From DATNNN01 sp035601815 (GTDB lineage: Bacteria > Pseudomonadota > Alphaproteobacteria > Rhizobiales > Xanthobacteraceae), in contig DATNNN010000057.1 in the NCBI GenBank assembly GCA_035601815.1, positions 1 through 12,400 on the forward strand: a stretch of DNA of 12,400 nt. The letters are read 5' to 3'. Shown here in pieces: positions 1 through 9,320 of this stretch. Every line of letters starts with the position of its first letter. Position 1 is the first letter of the stretch. The position numbers and the translations under genes were made by a program. The notes under the pieces were generated by a model. It worked only from the letters and a program-made list of their open reading frames with translations, was not told the origin of the DNA and did no database searches.

Positions 1-91
1 GCACCGAATGCACGGGATTTTTCGCCGCGATCACCATGAAGGCGGACGCGACCGCGACGCCGGCGAAGAGATAGAAGAAGAGCGCGCCCAT
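1..91 (-). CDS. nuoJ: NADH-quinone oxidoreductase subunit J, N-terminal 30 codons (partial)
   Basis: Only the start of the gene lies in the window; it continues beyond the left edge. Translation from the ATG at 89-91 gives MGALFFYLFAGVAVASAFMV followed by IAAKNPVHSV. This is the first transmembrane helix of NuoJ followed by its typical A(R/K)NPVHSV motif. NuoJ is an antiporter-associated membrane-arm subunit of complex I in the inner membrane. The start lies 8 bases after the nuoI stop, in the usual nuoI-nuoJ order. Identification is by motif and context, because only 30 residues are available. Confidence 0.93.
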   Translation of the reverse strand, partial: MGALFFYLFAGVAVASAFMVIAAKNPVHSV

Positions 92-99
92 TTCGGTCC

Positions 100-588
100 T
101 CAGCGATACGGCGCGTCGAGTTCGAGGTTCTTGGCGATCTCGCGCTCCCAGCGGTCGCCGTTCGCGAGAAGGCGCTCCTTGTCGTAGTAGAGCTCTTCGC
201 GCGTCTCGGTGGCGAACTCGAAGTTCGGCCCCTCGACGATGGCATCCACCGGGCACGCCTCCTGGCAGAGCCCGCAATAGATGCACTTGACCATGTCGAT
301 GTCGTAGCGCGTGGCGCGCCGGGTACCGTCGTTCCGCCGCGGCCCCGCCTCGATGGTGATCGCCTGCGCCGGGCAGATCGCCTCGCACAGCTTGCAGGCG
401 ATGCAGCGCTCCTCGCCGTTAGGATAGCGGCGGAGCACATGCTCGCCGCGGAAGCGCGGCGACAAGTCGCCCTTCTCGAACGGGTAGTTCAGCGTCGCCT
501 TGGGCTTGAAGAAATAGCGCATGGCGAGGAAGAACCCCGAGACGAACTCGAAGAGGAAAATCGCGCGGGCGCTGCGGTCGAGCCTCAT
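100..588 (-). CDS. nuoI: NADH-quinone oxidoreductase subunit I (two 4Fe-4S ferredoxin)
   Basis: The 162-residue product is the peripheral-arm ferredoxin subunit that carries clusters N6a and N6b and passes electrons from NuoG towards N2 in NuoB. Two CxxCxxCxxxCP motifs are complete: Cys62, 65, 68, 72 and Cys102, 105, 108, 112. The N-terminal 28 residues form the amphipathic segment that anchors NuoI to the membrane arm. Length and the short C-terminal tail match alphaproteobacterial NuoI. The ATG at 586-588 lies 7 bases after the nuoH stop. The gene is part of the nuo transcript. Confidence 0.97.
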   Translation of the reverse strand: MRLDRSARAIFLFEFVSGFFLAMRYFFKPKATLNYPFEKGDLSPRFRGEHVLRRYPNGEERCIACKLCEAICPAQAITIEAGPRRNDGTRRATRYDIDMVKCIYCGLCQEACPVDAIVEGPNFEFATETREELYYDKERLLANGDRWEREIAKNLELDAPYR

Positions 589-595
589 TGCATCC

Positions 596-1618
596 TCATC
601 GCGGCGCGAGCCCGGTCAACTGCAGCACAGCCGCCACGATCACCACCGCGGCGATCGACAGCGGCAAGAATACCTTCCAGCCGAGCCGCATGAGCTGGTC
701 GTAGCGATAGCGCGGCACCATCGCCTTCGCCATGGCGATCAGGAAGAACAGAAACCCGACCTTGGCGAGGAACCACACGATGCCGGGCACAGCCGTCAGC
801 GGCCACACCGGGAACGGTGGCAGCCAGCCGCCGAGGAACATGATGGTGCCGAGCGCGCACATGGTCATGATCGCCACGTACTCGCCGAGCATGAACAGCA
901 TGTAGGGCGTGGACGAATATTCCACCATAAAGCCCGCCACGAGCTCGGACTCCGCTTCCACGAGATCGAACGGCGGCCGGTTGGTCTCGGCGAGCGCCGA
1001 GACGAAGAAGACCACAAACATCGGCAACAGCGGCAGCCAGTACCACTGGAACAGGCCATAAGGCCCCGCCTGCGCCTCGACGATCTTGGTGAGGTTGAGC
1101 GAGCCCGCGCACATCAGCACGGTGATGATGACGAAGCCGATAGACACCTCGTAGGACACCATCTGCGCCGCCGAGCGCAGCGCCGCCAAGAACGGATACT
1201 TCGAGTTCGACGCCCAGCCCGCCATGATCACGCCGTAAACCATGAGCGAGGAGATGGCGAAGATGTAGAGGACGCCCACGTTGATGTTGGCGATGGCCCA
1301 GCCGGCGCTGACTGGGATCACCGCCCAGGCGGCGAGCGCCAAGACGCAGGTCACGAGCGGCGCCAGCAGGAAGACGCCCTTGTTGGCGCCCGCCGGGATC
1401 ACCGGCTCCTTGAGAACAAACTTCAGGAGATCGGCGAACGACTGCAACAGTCCCCACGGCCCCACCACGTTCGGCCCGCGGCGGAGCTGCACCGCCGCCC
1501 AGATCTTGCGGTCGGCGTAGAGCACGTAGGCAACGATCAGAAGCAGCGCCACCATGAGCGCGAGACTCTGCGCCACGATGATCGCGATCGGCCAGACGTT
1601 CGTCCAGAAGAAGTCCAT
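596..1618 (-). CDS. nuoH: NADH-quinone oxidoreductase subunit H
   Basis: The 340-residue, highly hydrophobic protein has about eight transmembrane segments. It is the membrane-arm subunit that helps form the quinone-binding chamber with NuoB and NuoD. Both family signatures are present: YADRKIWAAVQLRRGPN-type at residues 34-59, and the acidic loop AETNRPPFDLVEAESEL at 210-226, which continues to EYSS. I chose the ATG at 1616-1618 (MDFFW), 2 bases after the nuoG TAG. An in-frame start 48 bases upstream would overlap nuoG and add a tail that NuoH proteins lack. The start of this gene sits in a tight operon, so translation is probably coupled to nuoG. Confidence 0.97.
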   Translation of the reverse strand: MDFFWTNVWPIAIIVAQSLALMVALLLIVAYVLYADRKIWAAVQLRRGPNVVGPWGLLQSFADLLKFVLKEPVIPAGANKGVFLLAPLVTCVLALAAWAVIPVSAGWAIANINVGVLYIFAISSLMVYGVIMAGWASNSKYPFLAALRSAAQMVSYEVSIGFVIITVLMCAGSLNLTKIVEAQAGPYGLFQWYWLPLLPMFVVFFVSALAETNRPPFDLVEAESELVAGFMVEYSSTPYMLFMLGEYVAIMTMCALGTIMFLGGWLPPFPVWPLTAVPGIVWFLAKVGFLFFLIAMAKAMVPRYRYDQLMRLGWKVFLPLSIAAVVIVAAVLQLTGLAPR

Positions 1619-1620
1619 GT

Positions 1621-3699
1621 CTACTCCGCCGCCACGCGCAGATGACCGATTGCCAGCGCCGAGCACTCAGCCATGACCGCCGAGGCCCGCGTGATCGCGT
1701 TGGTGAGATAGAAGTCGATGACCGCCGGGCGGAACGGCGCGCGGTCGATGGCGCCGCCTCTGGCCGCGAGCCGCGCGACGGCGTCAGCCTCCGCCGGCAG
1801 GATGCGGTCGAGCGCGCCGAGGTGCGGGTGCTTGACCACCAGCGCATGGCGCAATTCCGCGAGCGAGTCGTAGGGCAGCTTCGCGCCCAGCGCTTCCGAC
1901 AGCGCGCGCAGGATCGCCCAATCCTCCCGCGCGTCGCCGGGCGGAAACGCGGCGCGGTTGGCGAGCTGCGGACGGCCCTCGGTGTTGACGTAGATCGCCG
2001 ATTTCTCGGTGTACGCCGCGCCCGGCAGGATCACGTCGGCGCGATGCGCGCCGCGATCGCCGTGAGTGCCGAGGTAGACCACGAAGGCGCCCGGCGGCAC
2101 GTCGGTTTCGTCGGCGCCATGCAGGAAGAGAACGTCGAGGGCGCCGGGCGTGAGCATCCGCGCCACGTCGAACCCGTCCGTATCCGGCACTGCGCCCACG
2201 TCGAGCGCGCCCACCCGCGACGCCGCCGCGTGCAGCACCGAGAAGCCGTTCCAACCCTCACCGACCATGCCGGTATCGCCGGCGATCTTGGCGGCGAGCG
2301 AAGCGATCGCCGCACCATCCGGCCGCCTGAGCGCGCCAGCGCCGAGGATGAGCATGGGCCGTTCGGCCTTCCTCAGGGTCTCGAGGAAGGGATGCTTGCC
2401 GTCGGCAATGTCGGCGAGCGTCTCCGCCCCTGCCCCCAGGTGCTCGAAGGAATAGGTGAGCGGCGCCATTTCTCCCACCAGGCCCACCGGGAACTCCGCC
2501 GCGCGCCAGCGCTTGCGGATGCGCACGTTGAGCATCGCCGCCTCGCGCCGCGGATTGGCGCCGACGATGAGGAGCGCGCCCGCGTCCTCGATGCCGGCGA
2601 TGGTGGCGTTGAAGAGGTAGGAGCCGCGGCCGAGCCTGGGGTCGATCTTCACCCCGTCCTCGCGGCAATCGATGTGCGGCGAGCCGAGCCGTCTCATCAG
2701 ATCAGTGAAGGCGAATGCTTCCTCGGTGGAAACGAAATCCCCGAGAATGGCGCCGGTCTTGTGCGCGCCCGCTTCCTTCACCCGCGCCGCGACGGCGGCG
2801 AACGCCTCGCTCCAGCTCGCCGCGCGCAGCCGGCCGTTCTCGCGGATATAGGGCCGGTCGAGGCGCTGGGTCTTCAGCCCGTCCCAGACGAAGCGGGTCT
2901 TGTCGGAGATCCACTCCTCGTTGATGTCCTCGTGCAGCCGCGGCAGGATGCGGAAGACCTCGCGGCCGCGCGTGTCGACGCGGATGTTGGAGCCGACCGC
3001 GTCCATGACGTCGATCGATTCCGTCTTGATCAGCTCCCACGGCCGGGCGCGGAACGCATAGGGCCGCGAGGTGAGCGCGCCCACCGGGCAAAGGTCGATG
3101 ACGTTGCCCTGCAGCTCCGAGGTCATGGCGCGTTCGAGGTAGGTGGTGATTTCCATGTCCTCGCCGCGGCCGATGGCGCCGAGCTCGGGCACGCCCGCCA
3201 CCTCCGCCGCGAAGCGCACACAGCGCGTGCAGTGGATGCAGCGGTTCATGATCGTCTTGACCAGTGGCCCGATGTACTTGTCCTCCACCGCCCGCTTGTT
3301 CTCCCAGTAGCGGCTGGTGTCGGGCCCATAGGCCATGGTCTGGTCCTGCAGATCGCACTCGCCGCCCTGGTCGCAGATCGGGCAATCGAGCGGGTGGTTG
3401 ATGAGCAGGAACTCGAGCACACCCTCACGCGCCTTCTTCACCATGGGCGTCTTGGTGTTGACCACCGGCGGCTCGCCCTTGGCGCCCGGCCGGCAGTCGC
3501 GCACACCCCAGGCGCACGAGGCGACTGGCTTCGGCGAGCCCACGAGCTCGACCAGGCACATGCGGCAGTTGCCGGCGATCGACAGGCGCTCGTGGAAGCA
3601 GAAGCGCGGAATCTCGGCGCCCGCCGCCTCGCACGCCTGCAGCAGCGTGAACTCGGGCGGGACGTCGATCTCTTTTCCGTCGACGATGAGCTTGGTCAT
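1621..3699 (-). CDS. nuoG: NADH-quinone oxidoreductase subunit G
   Basis: The 692-residue protein is the large iron-sulfur subunit of the NADH-oxidising module. The N-terminal 2Fe-2S ferredoxin domain has Cys34, 45, 48 and 62 (N1b). The His-Cys site is His102, Cys106, 109, 115 (N5), and the N4 site is Cys154, 157, 160 and 204. From about residue 216 onward it has the molybdopterin-oxidoreductase-like fold, which is catalytically inactive in complex I. There is no CxxCxxxC motif for the extra cluster N7 found in E. coli-type NuoG, which fits the alphaproteobacterial/mitochondrial type. Three bases separate it from nuoF and two from nuoH. The C-terminal third is more Ala/Gly-rich and variable, as usual in this family. 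Confidence 0.97.
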   Translation of the reverse strand: MTKLIVDGKEIDVPPEFTLLQACEAAGAEIPRFCFHERLSIAGNCRMCLVELVGSPKPVASCAWGVRDCRPGAKGEPPVVNTKTPMVKKAREGVLEFLLINHPLDCPICDQGGECDLQDQTMAYGPDTSRYWENKRAVEDKYIGPLVKTIMNRCIHCTRCVRFAAEVAGVPELGAIGRGEDMEITTYLERAMTSELQGNVIDLCPVGALTSRPYAFRARPWELIKTESIDVMDAVGSNIRVDTRGREVFRILPRLHEDINEEWISDKTRFVWDGLKTQRLDRPYIRENGRLRAASWSEAFAAVAARVKEAGAHKTGAILGDFVSTEEAFAFTDLMRRLGSPHIDCREDGVKIDPRLGRGSYLFNATIAGIEDAGALLIVGANPRREAAMLNVRIRKRWRAAEFPVGLVGEMAPLTYSFEHLGAGAETLADIADGKHPFLETLRKAERPMLILGAGALRRPDGAAIASLAAKIAGDTGMVGEGWNGFSVLHAAASRVGALDVGAVPDTDGFDVARMLTPGALDVLFLHGADETDVPPGAFVVYLGTHGDRGAHRADVILPGAAYTEKSAIYVNTEGRPQLANRAAFPPGDAREDWAILRALSEALGAKLPYDSLAELRHALVVKHPHLGALDRILPAEADAVARLAARGGAIDRAPFRPAVIDFYLTNAITRASAVMAECSALAIGHLRVAAE

Positions 3700-3702
3700 C
3701 GC

Positions 3703-5013
<1,311 letters not shown>

Positions 5014-5014
5014 G

Positions 5015-5617
5015 TTACTTCCTCGCCATCGTCAACGTGGTCGGTCCGCCGACCGGCGCCGACAGCTGGCGATCGACTTGCGGACCGGGCTTCGGCGTCT
5101 CGCCGGCGGCGAGCGCGTCGAGAATCTTCGTGAGACTCTCCGGCGTCAGGTCCTCGTAGTAGTCGTAGTTGATCTGCACCATCGGCGCGTTGACGCAGGC
5201 ACCGAGGCACTCGACCTCCATCCACGAGAATTTGCCGTCGGCAGTCATCTGGTTTTCGTGGCCGATGCGGCGGCGGCAGACCTCCTTGAGCGCGTTCGCG
5301 CCGCGCAGCTCGCACGGCGTGGTGCCGCAAAGCTGAACGAGAAACTTCCCCACTGGCTCGAGATGAAACATCGTGTAGAAGGTCGCGACCTCGAGCGCGC
5401 GAATGTAGGCGAGGCCGAGGAGGTCGGCGACGTGGCGGATCGCCGGCTCCGGCAGCCAGCCGCCCGCCTGCTCCTGGGCGCGCCAGAGCAGTGCGATCAC
5501 CGCGGAAACCTGGCGGCCGGCGGGATACTTCGCCATCTCGCGCTTCGCCCACGCGAGATTGTCCGCGCTGAAGGCGAAGGAGTCGGGCTGGATTTCGGCG
5601 AGGCGGCGCACGGCCAT
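5015..5617 (-). CDS. nuoE: NADH-quinone oxidoreductase subunit E (24 kDa, 2Fe-2S)
   Basis: The 200-residue thioredoxin-fold ferredoxin carries cluster N1a next to NuoF. Ligands Cys97, Cys102, Cys137 and Cys141 are in the family spacing (CGTTPC and CLGAC). The helical N-terminal domain (residues about 17-80) ends in the conserved EVATFYTMF segment. I chose the ATG at 5615-5617 because it overlaps the nuoD stop by one base (TGATG), a translational-coupling arrangement. The same frame is open for a long way upstream, but that part is antisense-phase sequence inside nuoD. The C-terminal tail after residue 170 is Pro/Gly-rich and variable, as in other NuoE proteins. Confidence 0.97.
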   Translation of the reverse strand: MAVRRLAEIQPDSFAFSADNLAWAKREMAKYPAGRQVSAVIALLWRAQEQAGGWLPEPAIRHVADLLGLAYIRALEVATFYTMFHLEPVGKFLVQLCGTTPCELRGANALKEVCRRRIGHENQMTADGKFSWMEVECLGACVNAPMVQINYDYYEDLTPESLTKILDALAAGETPKPGPQVDRQLSAPVGGPTTLTMARK

Positions 5618-6807
5618 CAGCGATCCACCTCCCCGAACACGATGTCGATGGAGCCCAGCACCGCCGAAATGTCGGCCAGCATGTGGCCGCGGCAGAGGAA
5701 ATCCATGGCCGACAGATGCGGGAAGCCGGGCGCGCGGATCTTGCAGCGGTACGGCTTGTTGGACCCGTCGGCCACGAGATAGACGCCGAACTCGCCTTTG
5801 GGCGCTTCCACCGCCGCGTACACCTCGCCCGCCGGCACGTGATAGCCCTCGGTGTAGAGCTTGAAGTGGTAGATGAGCGCTTCCATCGAGCGCTTCATCT
5901 CGCCGCGGCGCGGCGGCACGATCTTGTTGTCGTCGACGACGACCGGCCCCTGCCCCGCCGCCGACTGCAGCCGCTCGACGCACTGCTTCATGATGCGAAC
6001 CGACTGGCGCATCTCCTCCATGCGGACGAGGTAGCGGTCGTAGCAGTCGCCGTGCTTGCCCACCGGAATGTCGAAGTCGAGCTCGTCGTAGCACTCGTAG
6101 GGCTGCGCCTTGCGCAGATCCCACGCCGCGCCCGAGCCGCGCACCATGACGCCGGAGAAGCCCCACGCCCACGCGTCGGCGAGCGACACCACGCCGATGT
6201 CGACGTTCCTCTGCTTGAAGATGCGGTTGTCGGTGATCAGCCCCTCGATGTCGTCGCATACCTTGAGGAACGGATCGCAGAACTTGCCGATGTCCTCGAT
6301 CAGCTTCGCCGGCAGGTCCTGGTGCACGCCACCGGGCCGGAAATAGGCCGCGTGCATGCGCGAGCCCGACGCGCGCTCGTAGAAGATCATCAGCTTCTCG
6401 CGCTCCTCGAAGCCCCACAGCGGCGGTGTCAGCGCGCCCACGTCCATGGCTTGCGTCGTGACATTGAGGAGGTGCGAGAGCAGCCGGCCGATCTCGCAAT
6501 AGAGGACGCGGATGAGCTGGGCGCGCTTGGGCACGGCGATGCCGAGCAGCTTTTCCACCGCGAGGCAGAAGGCGTGCTCCTGGTTCATCGGCGCCACGTA
6601 GTCGAGCCGGTCGAAGTACGGGATCGCCTGCAGATAGGTCTTGTGCTCGATCAGCTTCTCGGTGCCGCGGTGCAGAAGGCCGATATGCGGGTCGACCCGC
6701 TCCACCACCTCGCCGTCGAGCTCGAGCACGAGGCGCAAGACACCGTGCGCCGCCGGGTGCTGCGGCCCGAAGTTGATCTGGAAGCTGCGCTGCGGGCTCG
6801 CGGCCAT
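5617..6807 (-). CDS. nuoD: NADH-quinone oxidoreductase subunit D (49 kDa)
   Basis: The 396-residue protein is the hydrogenase-like subunit that, with NuoB, forms the quinone site. Conserved parts visible are GPQHPAAHGVLR (residues 14-25), the GLLHRGTEKLIE loop (43-54), DRLDY with the quinone-site tyrosine region (66-70), and the C-terminal DISAVLGSIDIVFGEVDR. The ATG at 6805-6807 gives the usual short N-terminus (MAASPQRSFQINFGPQHPA). A longer in-frame extension exists but runs through the out-of-frame end of nuoC. Two bases separate it from nuoC, and it overlaps nuoE by one base. NuoC and NuoD are separate genes here, not a fused NuoCD. Confidence 0.98.
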   Translation of the reverse strand: MAASPQRSFQINFGPQHPAAHGVLRLVLELDGEVVERVDPHIGLLHRGTEKLIEHKTYLQAIPYFDRLDYVAPMNQEHAFCLAVEKLLGIAVPKRAQLIRVLYCEIGRLLSHLLNVTTQAMDVGALTPPLWGFEEREKLMIFYERASGSRMHAAYFRPGGVHQDLPAKLIEDIGKFCDPFLKVCDDIEGLITDNRIFKQRNVDIGVVSLADAWAWGFSGVMVRGSGAAWDLRKAQPYECYDELDFDIPVGKHGDCYDRYLVRMEEMRQSVRIMKQCVERLQSAAGQGPVVVDDNKIVPPRRGEMKRSMEALIYHFKLYTEGYHVPAGEVYAAVEAPKGEFGVYLVADGSNKPYRCKIRAPGFPHLSAMDFLCRGHMLADISAVLGSIDIVFGEVDR

Positions 6808-6809
6808 GG

Positions 6810-7418
6810 CTACTGCGGCCTGCCTGGCTTCTCGTCGCCCGGCAGCACGTAGTCGGTGCCCTCCCACGGCGACAGAAAATCGAAGTTGCGGAATTCCTGG
6901 CTGAGCTTCACCGGCTCGTACACCACCCGCTTCTGCTCGTCGTCGTAGCGCACCTCGACGAAGCCGGTGAGTGGGAAATCCTTGCGCATGGGATAGCCGT
7001 CGAAGCCGTAGTCGGTGAGCAGCCGGCGCAGCTCCGGGTGGCCAGAGAACAGGATGCCGTAGAGGTCGTAGGCCTCGCGCTCGAACCAGTTGGCGCCGGG
7101 AAACACTTCGCAGATGGAGGGCACCGGCGTCACCTCGTCGGTCTTCACCTTGACCCGCACCCGCTGGTTCAGCCGCGGCGACAACAGGTGATAGACCACG
7201 TCGAAGCGTTTGGCGCGCCCCGGCCAGTCGACGCCGCAAACGTCGATGAAGCTGATGAACTGGCAGCGCGGGTCCTCGCGCAGGAAGCCGATCACGCTCA
7301 CGATCTTGGAGGCCTCGGCGTCGAGCATAAGCTCGCCGTAGGCGACGCCATGGCCGGTCACGGCGCCCTTCAGCGCCTGCGTGACCTGCTCTCCGAGTTC
7401 GCGCAGCCTGTCGTCCAT
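6810..7418 (-). CDS. nuoC: NADH-quinone oxidoreductase subunit C (30 kDa)
   Basis: The 202-residue peripheral-arm subunit packs against NuoD and has no redox cofactor. The 30-kDa family signature is at residues 111-147: WFEREAYDLYGILFSGHPEL, then RRLLTDYGF and YPMRKDFPLTG. The start at 7416-7418 lies 10 bases after the nuoB stop. Length is normal for a stand-alone NuoC. It is part of the same compact operon. Confidence 0.97.
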   Translation of the reverse strand: MDDRLRELGEQVTQALKGAVTGHGVAYGELMLDAEASKIVSVIGFLREDPRCQFISFIDVCGVDWPGRAKRFDVVYHLLSPRLNQRVRVKVKTDEVTPVPSICEVFPGANWFEREAYDLYGILFSGHPELRRLLTDYGFDGYPMRKDFPLTGFVEVRYDDEQKRVVYEPVKLSQEFRNFDFLSPWEGTDYVLPGDEKPGRPQ

Positions 7419-7428
7419 GGCGGATGCC

Positions 7429-7986
7429 CTAGCGCTCGATGGTGCCGGTGCGGCGGATCTTCTTTTGCAACAGGAGGACGCCGTACAAGAGCGCCTCCGC
7501 GGTCGGCGGGCAGCCGGGCACGTAGATGTCCACCGGCACGATGCGGTCGCAGCCGCGCACCACCGAGTAGGAATAGTGATAGTAGCCGCCGCCGTTGGCG
7601 CACGAGCCCATGGAGATCACGTAGCGCGGCTCCGGCATCTGGTCGTAGACCTTGCGCAGCGCCGGCGCCATCTTGTTCGTCAGCGTGCCCGCCACGATCA
7701 TCACGTCGGACTGGCGCGGGCTCGCCCGCGGCGCGAAGCCGAAGCGTTCGGCATCGTAGCGCGGCATCGACATTTGCATCATCTCGACCGCGCAGCAGGC
7801 GAGCCCGAACGTCATCCACATGAGCGAGCCGGTGCGCGCCCAGTTGATGAGGTCGTCGGTGGCGGTGACGAGGAAGCCCTTGTCGGCGAGCTCGTTGTTG
7901 ATGCCGGTGAAGAACGGATCGCGCGCCGCGATCACGGAGCCGGTGCGCGGATCGACGATCTCTTTGGCCGGCGTGATCAGTCCCAT
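7429..7986 (-). CDS. nuoB: NADH-quinone oxidoreductase subunit B (cluster N2)
   Basis: The 185-residue protein holds the terminal 4Fe-4S cluster N2, which reduces quinone. Ligands are the adjacent Cys64-Cys65 pair (GLACCAVEMM), Cys129 (SMGSCA) and Cys159 (VPGCPP). The ATG at 7984-7986 lies inside the last codons of nuoA, giving a 10-base overlap. The resulting N-terminus (MGLITPAKEIVDPRTG) is of normal length. A longer frame upstream is only the shadow of nuoA. Confidence 0.97.
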   Translation of the reverse strand: MGLITPAKEIVDPRTGSVIAARDPFFTGINNELADKGFLVTATDDLINWARTGSLMWMTFGLACCAVEMMQMSMPRYDAERFGFAPRASPRQSDVMIVAGTLTNKMAPALRKVYDQMPEPRYVISMGSCANGGGYYHYSYSVVRGCDRIVPVDIYVPGCPPTAEALLYGVLLLQKKIRRTGTIER

Positions 7987-8342
7987 TCCAGCGCGCCCTT
8001 TTTCCATTCGTAGACGAAGCCGATGGTGAGCACGGCGAGAAACACCATCATCGACCAGAAGCCGAGCGCGCCGAGGCCGCCGAAGGTGATGGCCCAGGGG
8101 AACAGGAAGGCGACCTCGAGGTCGAAGATGATGAACAGGATGGCGACGAGATAGAAGCGCACGTCGAACTTCATGCGCGCGTCGTCGAAGGCGTTGAAGC
8201 CGCACTCGTAGGCGGAGAGCTTTTCCGGATCCGGATTCCGGTAGGCGACCACGAAGGGGGCCACCATCAACGCGATCCCGAGCCCCGCCGCCACCGCGAG
8301 GAACACGACAATCGGCAGATAGGCCTCGATCAGGGCGGTCAT
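7977..8342 (-). CDS. nuoA: NADH-quinone oxidoreductase subunit A
   Basis: The 121-residue inner-membrane protein has three transmembrane helices (about residues 8-34, 62-82 and 91-112). The long loop between helices 1 and 2 contains YECGF with Cys47, followed by the acidic FDLEVAFLFPW motif (73-83), both hallmarks of NuoA/ND3. It is the first gene of the operon. A GAGG ribosome binding site (plus-strand CCTC at 8351-8354) sits 8 bases before the ATG at 8340-8342, which supports this start. The promoter must lie in the region just to its right. Confidence 0.97.
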   Translation of the reverse strand: MTALIEAYLPIVVFLAVAAGLGIALMVAPFVVAYRNPDPEKLSAYECGFNAFDDARMKFDVRFYLVAILFIIFDLEVAFLFPWAITFGGLGALGFWSMMVFLAVLTIGFVYEWKKGALEWD

Positions 8343-8532
8343 TGCGGGTGCCTCGGGCGGGCGCCCCGCTCCCCTTGGCGTTTTTGTCTGTTTAGGGGCG
8401 CGCTTCGATCCCGCAGGTGCGAAGAGTTCGAATGAGCATAGGGATTAACGCAGCGGCCCGCCCGAAGCAAGGCCGCAAAAGGATTTAGCGGCAAGGACTT
8501 CGTCGTGGATCAGGGCGTCGCGAACAGCGGGC
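8343..8532 (-). promoter_or_regulatory. nuo operon leader and probable promoter region
   Basis: This is the only upstream space for the complex I operon before the ligase remnant begins, so the main promoter is expected here, read on the minus strand. The best sigma70-like match I find is TTGCTT (8465-8470) and TAATCC (8442-8447) with a 17-base spacer; the -10 part is poor. No clear operator or terminator hairpin is seen. Treat the exact boxes as weak and the location as inferred. Confidence 0.3.
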
Positions 8533-8740
8533 TCAGCGCCGCAATTCGGCGCGCAGCACGTTCTTCTGCACCTTGCCGACGCCGGAAAGCAGCAGCGGCT
8601 TTTCGCGCACGATCACCGATTTGGGAATTTTGTAGCCCGCGATCTTGCCGCAGCAGTGGGCGATCACCCCCTCGCCGGTGACGGCAGCGCCTGCGCGCGG
8701 CACCACGAACGCCACCACCGCCTCGCCACGGCGCAGGCGG
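8533..8740 (-). pseudogene. Remnant of an acyl-CoA synthetase (AMP-binding), C-terminal tail only
   Basis: Reading leftward from about 8730, the translation is GEAVVAFVVPRAG, then IAGYKIPKSVIV, then GVGKVQKNVLRAELRR and a stop at 8533-8535. This is the C-terminal lid domain of ANL-superfamily acyl-CoA ligases: the GEAV.AFVV strand, the GYK.PK motif, and the A10 GKV.K motif with the catalytic lysine. About 65 of the usual 500 or more residues remain. Upstream of about 8730 the frame stays open but no longer resembles the family, and no start with a ribosome binding site is seen. The N-terminal part is lost, so it cannot be functional. The substrate class cannot be told from this tail. Confidence 0.75.
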
Positions 8741-8767
8741 CGACCGCCGGATGGCTCGCGATCGCGC

Positions 8768-8944
8768 TCTCCGCCGCCGGTCGGCTTCAACGTCTATGTG
8801 GTGAAGAACGTGATCGGCGACGACATCCCACTCGAGACCATCTTCAAGGGCTGCTTCTGGTTTCTCGGCTGCGAGGTCATCATCATGACGCTCTTGATCG
8901 CCTTCCCGCAGATCTCGCTGGTGCTGCCCAACTCCATGCAATAG
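8768..8944 (+). pseudogene. Remnant of a TRAP transporter large permease (DctM), C-terminal tail only
   Basis: The plus-strand frame from about 8768 reads PPPVGFNVYVVKNVIGDDIP, then LETIFKGCFWFLGCEVIIMT, then LLIAFPQISLVLPNSMQ and a stop at 8942-8944. This matches the last loop and last transmembrane helix of DctM-type TRAP permeases: PPVG.N.YV., IPL.TI.KG, then LL..FP.ISL.LP. Only about 57 of the usual 420-430 residues are left. The same frame runs open back to 8645, but that portion is antisense to the ligase remnant and has no DctM character. In intact loci DctM is normally the last gene of a dctPQM operon that would have lain to the left. Confidence 0.75.
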
Positions 8945-8995
8945 GCGCGCGCGCCGCGCGGGTGAGGCGTGCTCTTTGCTGCTGCGCGGTGGGAG

Positions 8996-9042
<47 letters not shown>

Positions 9043-9320
9043 AGCAGAACAGTGAGCGAAAACAAGGGTCCGTTACACTCAAATTCTGAAATAACGGGAA
9101 ATAAGGGGGGTAAAAATTACAGGGAGCGGTCAGCGATGTCTCTCGTAGTGCACTCGGGTCACGCGCGAAGCAGGAGCCAGCAAGGTCCAGACTAGTCCGC
9201 GCTGACACGTGGTAAACCCGGCCATGTCGCGCGAGGGCGTGCGTAAGGAACGGTAAATGCCTTTAGATATTTCTAGCACGTAGCACAGCTTCGACGCTAA
9301 GCACCTCACTGGGTGGTCAA
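9043..9320. other. Non-coding left end of the island
   Basis: There is no convincing gene in these 278 bases: the open frames are short and lack ribosome binding sites. The left part (9070-9123) holds TTACA-type boxes that resemble those at the right end. The rest separates the att repeat from the ATPase stop codon. I see no good terminator hairpin behind the ATPase gene. Confidence 0.5.
9070..9123. repeat. Candidate integrase arm-type sites, left end
   Basis: GTTACAC at 9072-9078 and AAATTACAGG at 9114-9123 also occur near the right att site. CCGTTA (9070-9075) and TAACGG (9092-9097) form a perfect 6-base inverted repeat. The position, 28-80 bases inside attL, is where tyrosine integrases of tRNA-borne elements bind. 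Function is inferred from position and sharing only. Confidence 0.4.

Noticed and set aside
585..1847. Minus-strand 420-codon frame overlapping nuoH
   Set aside because: It is shifted relative to nuoH, which has all family motifs. The product is Arg/Ser-rich and resembles nothing.
8645..8944. Intact 99-residue plus-strand gene
   Set aside because: Only the last 57 or so residues resemble a protein (the DctM tail). The first part is antisense to the ligase remnant and is an accident of the deletion joint.
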